From Trichomonas tenax (taxonomy: Eukaryota > Parabasalia > Trichomonadida > Trichomonadidae): a stretch of DNA of 44,929 nt. The notes under the pieces are model-generated. The model did no database searches, was not told the origin of the DNA, and worked only from the letters and a program-made list of their open reading frames with translations. The stretch is from the NCBI GenBank assembly GCA_023091735.1, contig JALKBU010000367.1, positions 1 through 44,929 on the forward strand, read 5' to 3'. This document shows, in pieces, positions 38,268 to 44,929 of this stretch (the stretch's first letter is position 1; every line of letters starts with the position of its first letter). The position numbers and the translations under genes were made by a program.

Positions 38268-38501
38268 TTAGGAAAATTGTGTAGTGTAAAGGTTGAAAAT
38301 TAATGGCAAAGATTGATATCTTCTATGTTGGTTCTCTATTTTAGACGACGACTTATTCATCCATGTTATTAATGCTTTGAAAGTTTGAGGATTAAAACCA
38401 GATTTTGGTTTAACATCATAACCCTGCGAAGCTATCCATGCTGCACACCTGAGAACCTCGTCCTTGTTGTCTCCTGCTATTTCTATCTGGAATGTACTCA
38501 T
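38268..38501 (-). CDS. Small protein, possibly first exon of a spliced gene
   Basis: Unspliced, this is a 77-residue product starting MSTFQIEIAGDNKDEVLRCA and ending NLYTTQFS. The first ~49 residues (to ITWMNK) are well ordered in style. A strong TCATTTTC initiator-like sequence abuts the ATG, so expression is likely. Downstream at 38022-38121 another strongly coding-like segment follows a polypyrimidine tract ending in CAG, and could be joined in phase to codon 50, giving an 82-residue protein. No family recognised for the N-terminal part. Confidence 0.55.
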   Translation of the reverse strand: MSTFQIEIAGDNKDEVLRCAAWIASQGYDVKPKSGFNPQTFKALITWMNKSSSKIENQHRRYQSLPLIFNLYTTQFS

Positions 38502-38509
38502 GAAAATGA
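38502..38509 (-). promoter_or_regulatory. Initiator-like TCATTTTC
   Basis: On the minus strand TCATTTTC immediately precedes ATG 38501; classical initiator form, with a second TCACTTC overlapping just upstream. Confidence 0.55.
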
Positions 38510-38566
38510 AGTGATTTAAAAATGTGAACTACACCTTTCTAATCAAAAAAAAATAACATACAATTT

Positions 38567-40699
38567 TTATTTGTCGAATGTCTTGACAGGTATTCTCTTC
38601 TTCCTTGAACCGATTTTTCTGACTGGAACAATGTCAAAACTTTCCTGGTCTTCGACAGTGGCCATCTTTCTTGATTTCTTCACCTCTCCAGCAATGGCAA
38701 TGAAATCATCTTCGCCAGCATTTCTAAGAGGTGTCTTCAGCTTCGGGCGCTTCTTCGAGCTGCTTGTTTTGGCTTTGAAAGGAGTTGCTGGTCCTGGATC
38801 CAAAGTATTTGGAGTTCCTTCTTCTGTGTACCCGTTTCCTTCATCTGCGGGTTCACGGAAGAGCATTGGAGGCAGAGGTGGTGCTGGCGGGAGATCTTTT
38901 CTGTTTTCTGACTTGTACTCATCGATGCTATATGTTTCATATGATGGCGCGAAGTTTGATGACAGAGGGAGTGAGATTGGTTGTGGGAGAGACACATGCT
39001 CATTGTGCAAGTACTCCTGCTTCAACTGGAGACGTGCTGTATCCGAATTCCATGGGAATGAATGAATCAACATCGCGCATAAGTTCCAATGGATTGGCGT
39101 CATTATCATTTTGTCTGAATTAATGAGAGAATCCAAGTCTTTGGAAATCTTTTCGTTGTTGGTTGTGATGTAATTGAGAATCTGATTGATGCCAATCGTT
39201 ACAACAGTTTTTGTCGTTTGTGGGAAGAATGGAATCTGTTCGATTGTTGATAATTTGTAAAGGAAGATTTCTATGTGGATCTGGTAATGATATTTAAGAT
39301 ACTCATCAAGAAACATGAATGATGTGTTGTAGTATTCCATTAACTGAAGTTGAAACGCGACTTCTAACAATGTAACAAAATGTCGAATATTTCTTTCGTG
39401 TTTGATATTCATTCCTGGGTCAAATGCTGTTGGATAGAGGAAGGTGGGCTTCAGCACACAGTTGATGAAGAAAGAAGCAACTGCTCTCAATATAATATTT
39501 GCGTTATTATATTTAATTGCTGTGTACATCTTTATAATGTGTGCAATCATTTTGATTTCGTCAGGAATTCCTTGCAGTGATGAAATGATATACTTTATCA
39601 CTGAGAAAAACTTGATTTGAACGACATCTTTCTTGAATTTTTCTGGCTTGTTGAGATAGAGCTCTCCTGACTTATCGAGATAAATAAGTATCTTGGCAAT
39701 GAAGTTATAAAAGTAATATTGAAGGTAGTTCTGGCATAAATTCTGCAAAAATGTTGTACATGGAGAATTTAATGTGAAAAGATTATCAGGCCTCTTAGCA
39801 TTGTCTATCTCCATTGAAACAATGGTCTGAATAAGTAATTGAGGTCTTCCGTGATATAAATCAATTCTAAAAATGTAGCTAGAGAGCTGAGAATATGTCT
39901 CATTGTCCGCTGACATAAGAATTGCACGAACCAAATATGAGTCATATGATGTTAACGCATTAAACATCGCCAACATTAATTTCTTTGGGTAAATCTTTGT
40001 CTTATTAGTGATGAAATCAACGAATTTCGCTTCCTTTTCTTTAATCGATCCCCATAACTTAACGTGTTCTGTTGTGTAAGGCTCAAATGTAATTTTTTCT
40101 TCAGGTTCGATTTGAACTGTGACTGATGTTTCAGCTGTTGTTACATCGATGAGTTTTGCGTGGTTAAGACGGTTAAACTTGAGATCTGGCATAGATTCGA
40201 TTAATGAAAAATTCTCATTTGCGTCGTAAAATGCCCAACACTCTTTACCTTCGTAGTTGGTGAAAGAAATGCATTTTAGCGTAGACGAAATAACTGAAGA
40301 TTGCTCAGATGAAGAATTAGGAATTAATAACGAACTAATCCAGCGAAGCATTAAGTTAGGATTTGATGATTTCTTGAGTAAACGGATTAGAAAGATAATG
40401 AGCGAATTTAATTTGGTATTTTTCGTTGATAAAGTTGGAGGCCAATTTGAAACTAGAGTTGTAACGTTTTCTCCGAGTAATATCGATTGCTCTTTCTCGA
40501 AAAGTTGTTTTGTGGGGGAATCGACGATATTTAAAACATTATCAGATTTAATTGAATCAAAATCTTGAAGAATTGTTTTAACTGCTGCAGACTGACTCAC
40601 GCCACCTATTTCTCCCGGTTCATCGAGTTCTTCTGGGAGAAGCTGCTGAAGAATCGGTCTTAGAATATGTGAGAAATCAACGAAAACTTCTTCCTCCAT
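38567..40699 (-). CDS. RasGAP-like domain protein
   Basis: A 710-residue protein starting MEEEVFVDFSHILRP. Residues ~250-480 are all-helical and follow the RasGAP layout: a FTLNSPCTTFLQNL helix where RasGAPs have the arginine-finger FRxNS segment, FYNFIAKILIYLD, then IPDEIKMIAHIIKMY and ANIILRAVASFFINCVLKP in place of the FLRFFCPAI block. The arginine finger and the FLR arginine are absent, so GTPase activation is doubtful; it may act as a scaffold or bind GTPases without catalysis. The C-terminal ~110 residues are Pro/Ser/Lys-rich (PPAPPLPP, KTSSSKKRPKLK). A Met 17 codons upstream is in frame but adds a basic leader. Confidence 0.5.
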   Translation of the reverse strand: MEEEVFVDFSHILRPILQQLLPEELDEPGEIGGVSQSAAVKTILQDFDSIKSDNVLNIVDSPTKQLFEKEQSILLGENVTTLVSNWPPTLSTKNTKLNSLIIFLIRLLKKSSNPNLMLRWISSLLIPNSSSEQSSVISSTLKCISFTNYEGKECWAFYDANENFSLIESMPDLKFNRLNHAKLIDVTTAETSVTVQIEPEEKITFEPYTTEHVKLWGSIKEKEAKFVDFITNKTKIYPKKLMLAMFNALTSYDSYLVRAILMSADNETYSQLSSYIFRIDLYHGRPQLLIQTIVSMEIDNAKRPDNLFTLNSPCTTFLQNLCQNYLQYYFYNFIAKILIYLDKSGELYLNKPEKFKKDVVQIKFFSVIKYIISSLQGIPDEIKMIAHIIKMYTAIKYNNANIILRAVASFFINCVLKPTFLYPTAFDPGMNIKHERNIRHFVTLLEVAFQLQLMEYYNTSFMFLDEYLKYHYQIHIEIFLYKLSTIEQIPFFPQTTKTVVTIGINQILNYITTNNEKISKDLDSLINSDKMIMTPIHWNLCAMLIHSFPWNSDTARLQLKQEYLHNEHVSLPQPISLPLSSNFAPSYETYSIDEYKSENRKDLPPAPPLPPMLFREPADEGNGYTEEGTPNTLDPGPATPFKAKTSSSKKRPKLKTPLRNAGEDDFIAIAGEVKKSRKMATVEDQESFDIVPVRKIGSRKKRIPVKTFDK

Positions 40700-41424
40700 T
40701 TTCTGTTTTTTGGTGTTTTTAGATTTCCATGAAAATTGATTTTCTAACATCTGCTTTGTGTGTACTTCAGTTTCCCTTTATGAAATCTCTCGAAATTGAT
40801 ATCATGATTTCTATTATATGCGTGTTAAGACTTGTTATTGCTACCATTATTCATTACTATAGGAGTGTGTTTGAACAATGAGGTAGTTAAAACTTATCCT
40901 TAAAGTTATTTTCAGAATTTCAAAATCGATTTTGAGGCATTATCACATTGTCATTTAGTTCTTTATAACTTATATATTAAATTTTCATCACTCTAGAGTT
41001 TCATTTTATGTTATTCCATATCATATAACAATTTATCATTTAAAAATGATATTTCTATTATTGAACATTATAAAATATATATTATTTCAGAAGATCTATT
41101 ATTTCACATACAACAAATAAGAAAATATGATTATTTATATGAAAACTAAAATATTAATGAGAAAAATATTAAAATCTATAGAATACGTATTCATGTGAGT
41201 ATAGCACAAAGGTGAAGAATGATGTTTACACTTATAGATGCTGTTTAAGAATGTTGAAATAAATTTTTAGAAATAAACGAAGAAATTAAAGATTTGTGTC
41301 TTGTTTCTTATCGAAAATCATTTTAAAATGAAAGGAAAGATAGAGAGTTGTTGGAAAACTTGGTGTTATCACTGCGTTTTGTTGAGATTTTAGAATTATG
41401 GAAATTGCACGTTTAAAATAAAAA
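40700..41424. other. Divergent promoter gap
   Basis: AT-rich gap between the divergent RasGAP-like and tetraspanin-like genes. No motif array; CGATTTTGAGGCATT near 40926 only partly resembles the translation-gene motif. Confidence 0.35.
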
Positions 41425-43071
41425 ATGGGAAAAGGATCGCAATTGATTAACTCGATAACTATGGCAATTGCGCCGTTTCCTTTATTGGCATTCAGTTGCT
41501 ACATGCTTTACCTATTTGCTGACAAGTTTTGGTTCCAAATATACGGTTCAACGGGTATAATAATTGCGATTATATTAATCATCATTACATTAATCACTAT
41601 GCTCATCGCTATCATTGAGTGTGTTAATACAAAGAAAGAAGGCGCCAAAAGTTTAGTTCTATATTACTTCATGTGTCTTTTTATAACAGGATTTCTTGTT
41701 CTGATATCATTATTCTATACTTCGTATCAAAAGGAGCTCGAATTTCATCTCTACATGCAGACGTATATTAGTTCTTTTTCAAATTCTTCGTTAATCTCTT
41801 CATTTAATCTCAAATACAAAACAAATGCAGAAAAACACGATTTTTACCATAACAGAACACTTTTCGTTCATGATGTAATCGTTTTACTGTATTATCTCGA
41901 ACTCTTGCTTAATTTCATCGGTAGAAGGTTTTCTTCAAGCTTCACAAACTTCATCAGCATATCAGGTTACGACAAAAAAGATGTCGAAAACGTTTCCGAT
42001 GGAGAGACTCAACAAAATCCACTCAATGTACCTCAAGACAAACCGAAGAACAAAGAGCAGAAACAAGGACCACAAAACAAGCCTCAGCAGAAACAACCAG
42101 AAAAGCCAAAGCAAGATACACAGCAGAAACCAAAAGAGATACAGAAGAAGGATGATAAGCCCAAAGAAGAGGAGAAGAAACCTGAGAAACAAGATGATAT
42201 ACCTAAAGAAGACAAACCGCAAGAAAAGCCGAAAGAAGAAGAGAAGAAACCAGCTGAAGAACCTAAACAGGAGAAGCTTGTGCAGGAGCAACCACCAAAG
42301 AAGGAGGAGCCAAAGCCACAGCCTAAGAAAGAAGAAAATAAGCCGCAAAAACAGCCGCGAACGAGGACAAGGAAAGCACCTGAACAAAACCAACTCGCTA
42401 AAACAGAGCCTCCTCAACCAAAGAAGAAGACAACATTCGACATCGACTTCGGAACATCCACATCAACAGAATCAACGAATGATGACTTCAACAAACTCTT
42501 CGAGGAGCTCAACAAGAACAAGAAGAAGCCAGAGAACAAAGAGAAGCCGCCTGAAAGCCTAAGAACTCGCCGCAAGCCAGCGCAGAAGCAAGATTCATTC
42601 GATGATTTGCTTGATGATGCATTCCTTACATTTGGCTCAAATGCTAAAGGACCAAAGAAGAAGAGTGAAACGCAGCCAATCACAACGAAGCCGAATAAAT
42701 CGAAGCAAAAGGATTATTTATTCGACGATTCCATTGACGAGCTTCTCAATGACGATGACTTCAACACACAGCGCCCAACGACTGCCAGAAGGAACAAGAC
42801 TAAGTCTGCTTTCGGTTTTGATCAAAGCTCGCACGAACAGATGTCTACAGATGATTTATTCGGAAGTTCATTCGACATTGGAGATCCAAAGGGATCTACT
42901 TCACCAATCAAATCACAACCCAAAGCGAACAATGCCAGGTCACCGAATCGTTCAAGGACATCAAATCTTAGTCCAGGAAAGAAGCAGAAGAGTCCATTTG
43001 GTTTCGATATGTCCGCCAACTCAGATTACTTGGATGAAGATGAATTATACAATGCCATCATGAATAGTTAA
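41425..43071 (+). CDS. Tetraspanin-like membrane protein with long charged tail
   Basis: A 548-residue protein. The first ~170 residues have four hydrophobic segments (~12-32, 40-63, 78-100, 148-168) with a ~45-residue loop between the third and fourth, the topology of tetraspanin-type proteins, which trichomonads have; no CCG motif is visible, so this is topology only. The cytosolic tail (170-548) is first a Lys/Pro/Gln/Glu-rich tract (~190-330), then contains spaced acidic/aromatic words: SFDDLLDDAF, YLFDDSIDELLND, SAFGFDQSS, STDDLFGSSFD and SPFGFDMSA. These look like repeated short linear motifs for recruiting partners. Overlapping long open frames in other frames are by-products of the low-complexity tract. 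Confidence 0.7.
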   Translation: MGKGSQLINSITMAIAPFPLLAFSCYMLYLFADKFWFQIYGSTGIIIAIILIIITLITMLIAIIECVNTKKEGAKSLVLYYFMCLFITGFLVLISLFYTSYQKELEFHLYMQTYISSFSNSSLISSFNLKYKTNAEKHDFYHNRTLFVHDVIVLLYYLELLLNFIGRRFSSSFTNFISISGYDKKDVENVSDGETQQNPLNVPQDKPKNKEQKQGPQNKPQQKQPEKPKQDTQQKPKEIQKKDDKPKEEEKKPEKQDDIPKEDKPQEKPKEEEKKPAEEPKQEKLVQEQPPKKEEPKPQPKKEENKPQKQPRTRTRKAPEQNQLAKTEPPQPKKKTTFDIDFGTSTSTESTNDDFNKLFEELNKNKKKPENKEKPPESLRTRRKPAQKQDSFDDLLDDAFLTFGSNAKGPKKKSETQPITTKPNKSKQKDYLFDDSIDELLNDDDFNTQRPTTARRNKTKSAFGFDQSSHEQMSTDDLFGSSFDIGDPKGSTSPIKSQPKANNARSPNRSRTSNLSPGKKQKSPFGFDMSANSDYLDEDELYNAIMNS

Positions 43072-43437
43072 ACTATATTTTGTTTGTTTTAAACTCGTAT
43101 GTATTAAATATTACAAAAATCTTTTTCAAGTTTTCTTAATTAACAAAAATAACACCAATATTTTGCTAGAATATAAAAACAGATCTAAAATTATATAATA
43201 TTCATTATTTAGTTTAGATAATGGTTTTCGAAAAACCTTTAGAAAGTCAAAAATGAGATAAAAAATATAATATTTTGTAATTTTAATATTGAGTTTCATG
43301 CAAAAACAAATTTAAAAATATGCTGAAAATGGCTTTGAATGATATTTTTAGGTATATTGGGAAGAAAATTTGGGGTTTAAAACAAATTTCGAAAAATAAA
43401 AAAGTAGTAAGTTAAAGAAAATAATCAAGCAATAGTT
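43072..43437. other. Convergent intergenic gap
   Basis: Very AT-rich; nothing supported between the convergent tetraspanin-like and H3 genes. Confidence 0.4.
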
Positions 43438-43854
43438 TTAGTTGCGTTCGCCACGGATGCGCTGAGCAAGCTGGACATCACGCTCCATAATTGTAACACG
43501 GTTAGCATGGATAGCGCAAAGGTTTGTATCCTCGAAGAGGCCGACGAGATAAGCTTCAGAAGCTTCCTGGAGGGCAGCAATAGCTGAGGACTGGAAACGA
43601 AGATCGCCACGGAAGCCAGAAGCGATTTCTCTGACGAGACGCTGGAATGGGAGCTTCCTGATAAGGAGATCAGTGGACTTCTGGTACTTACGGATTTCAC
43701 GGAGGGCGACTGTACCTGGTCTGAATCTGTGCTGCTTCTTGGCACCCTGTGAGTCGATTGTTGGTGTTGACTTGCGGGCAGCCTTGGCACCGAGTGACTT
43801 ACGTGGGGTCTTGCCGCCTGTTGACTTTCTAGCTGTCTGCTTTGTACGAGCCAT
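43438..43854 (-). CDS. Histone H3
   Basis: Core histone H3, 138 residues. The N-terminus [15 protein letters not shown] is canonical and the fold region ([38 protein letters not shown]) is well conserved. It diverges at [14 protein letters not shown] and has a two-residue-longer segment ([14 protein letters not shown]) between the second ARKS and the first fold helix, and [13 protein letters not shown] near the end. Lys4, Lys9, Lys27-like sites are present. Stop is embedded in TAAA. It is divergently paired with H4 (174 bp between starts) and shares the central promoter. Confidence 0.98.
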   Translation of the reverse strand: MARTKQTARKSTGGKTPRKSLGAKAARKSTPTIDSQGAKKQHRFRPGTVALREIRKYQKSTDLLIRKLPFQRLVREIASGFRGDLRFQSSAIAALQEASEAYLVGLFEDTNLCAIHANRVTIMERDVQLAQRIRGERN

Positions 43855-43857
43855 GAG

Positions 43858-43864
43858 ATAGTGA
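43858..43864 (-). promoter_or_regulatory. Initiator TCACTAT for H3
   Basis: On the minus strand TCACTATCTC leads into the ATG; A+1 is 8 bp upstream of it. Confidence 0.6.
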
Positions 43865-43875
43865 ACTCAAGTTTA

Positions 43876-43888
43876 TTTCCCGCCAAGA
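43876..43888 (-). promoter_or_regulatory. E2F-like site in the H3 promoter
   Basis: Reads TCTTGGCGGGAAA on the H3 strand, 22 bp upstream of the ATG; close to the classical E2F consensus TTTSSCGC, and mirrored at 43984-43998 for H4. Confidence 0.55.
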
Positions 43889-43983
43889 CTTTTCCCATCT
43901 GCCATTTTAGGTCCCAGTTTTTCATGAGGAGACGATAAAAATATCATTCAATTTCTTTGGGTGTAAAACGACATGGAGAAAAA

Positions 43984-43998
43984 TCTTGGCGGCAAAAG
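43984..43998 (+). promoter_or_regulatory. E2F-like site in the H4 promoter
   Basis: TCTTGGCGGCAAAAG, 31 bp upstream of the H4 ATG, the partner of the H3 site; the two are inverted relative to one another, each facing its own gene. Confidence 0.55.
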
Positions 43999-44016
43999 TG
44001 TTTGTACTTTTTTAGT

Positions 44017-44022
44017 TCATTA
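44017..44022 (+). promoter_or_regulatory. Initiator TCATTA for H4
   Basis: TCATTA with A+1 at 44019, ten bases before the ATG. Confidence 0.6.
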
Positions 44023-44028
44023 ATATAA

Positions 44029-44334
<306 letters not shown>

Positions 44335-44821
44335 ATAAATGTTACAATTATTGCATACATATGTTTTTGAATTTTTCAAACATAATCTCATACATGATTA
44401 TATTTCAAATTTATATCTTTATATGGTGTCTAGAATAGATAGGTTATGTAATTTAAAATTTATTTTGAAATTTTAAATTATAAAGATTAAGAGCTTATTA
44501 AGAAGGAAACTATTATAAAGACACTTTATCTTATTCCAGTTTTGTTATCGGTGAAATATTATTTTAAGAATATATTTGATATATTGAAGCTTTTTTATGA
44601 ACTGATAAAGTAGATTGAGAATTGAAATATGAGGATAATATTGATGAGATTTGGTATATAAATTATGTATGGATGAAGAAGTGATAATTTGAATTTTCGA
44701 TTTGAAGCTCTTTTGGAATAAATTCAAGATTAATGATGTAAAAAAGAATGATGAGTTTTTATCATCCAATGGATAATAAAAACAACTCATCATTTTCGAT
44801 GATTAAAATAAACACAATCAT
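44335..44821. other. Gap downstream of H4
   Basis: Very AT-rich; nothing supported. Confidence 0.4.
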
Positions 44822-44929
44822 TTAGCCTTCGTAGTTGTCGATCTCCTGGAGAAGAGTGTCGGGATACTTCGGTGAGTAGAAGTGGACGGCTTGCTCTGGG
44901 AAGACGGCATTGATAGCGTCGATGTAGTC
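44822..44929 (-). CDS. 3' end of an unrecognised gene
   Basis: The last 35 codons of a minus-strand gene running off the window edge, ending at TAA (44822-44824) within TAAATG. The translation ends ...YSPKYPDTLLQEIDNYEG. GC and codon use are like those of the histones, pointing to a well-expressed gene. No motif is sufficient to name it. Confidence 0.75.
   Translation of the reverse strand, partial: DYIDAINAVFPEQAVHFYSPKYPDTLLQEIDNYEG

Noticed and set aside
41962..42562. Long opposite-strand and shifted-frame open reading frames over the tetraspanin-like tail
   Set aside because: They arise from the Lys/Glu/Pro-rich low-complexity codons of the real gene; translations are Leu/Phe or Arg/Ser runs without domains.

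Overview
This window looks like nuclear DNA of a parabasalid (trichomonad) protist, most likely a Tritrichomonas such as T. foetus. The genus is an inference from AT-richness and overall style. The supporting evidence is: long genes without introns separated by AT-rich gaps; a multi-pass membrane nucleotide cyclase with PAS and class III cyclase domains; a divergent H3/H4 histone pair; TCA initiator-like sequences a few bases upstream of many start codons; stop codons often embedded in TAAA; and abundant decayed multigene-family and transposon debris.

Layout. 1-2250: decayed minus-strand coding remnants with inverted-repeat sequences. 2476-6975: receptor-type adenylyl cyclase whose coding frame continues upstream of the first ATG. 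7226-7633: nucleoplasmin-like (NPL) protein. 8045-9654: a ~1.6-kb element bounded by 62-bp inverted repeats and carrying two small minus-strand genes. 9841-10191: small coiled-coil protein. 11359-14442: broken LRR/protein-kinase gene. 14853-15476: Ser/Lys-rich protein. 15949-17184: eIF4A-type DEAD-box helicase. 17899-18870: PPP phosphatase. 19215-20336: DHHC-type palmitoyltransferase. 21778-22392: two-repeat Myb protein. 23292-25136: NSUN2/Trm4-type RNA m5C methyltransferase. 25196-26279: broken beta-helix-like gene. 26326-26745: ribosomal protein eL27. 27090-28098: TA-flanked terminal-inverted-repeat element. 28410-29324: diacylglycerol-kinase-family lipid kinase. 32052-32465: four-pass membrane protein. 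32704-34809: SAPS-like phosphatase regulator. 35381-35518: a 45-codon gene candidate. 36733-37758: coiled-coil protein. 38022-38501: small gene, possibly spliced. 38567-40699: RasGAP-like protein. 41425-43071: tetraspanin-like protein with a long charged tail. 43438-43854 and 44029-44334: histones H3 and H4. 44822-44929: 3' end of an unrecognised gene.

The genes do not form one pathway; they are ordinary housekeeping and signalling genes (translation, RNA modification, chromatin, cAMP, phosphatase and Ras-type signalling, lipid modification). The most unusual content is non-coding: (i) a recurring TTTACRTGTCAAAA motif in the gaps, including an eight-copy array at 31761-31939 whose copies start about 20 or 30 bp apart, i.e. 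two or three helical turns; (ii) a second motif, TTTACAACTATACAAAA, repeated about every 70-95 bp for 500 bp upstream of the Myb gene; (iii) paired E2F-like TTGGCGG sites in the H3/H4 promoter; and (iv) a TTTTGAGGG motif shared by the eIF4A and eL27 promoters. All domain calls come from reading motifs by eye; no database search was possible.
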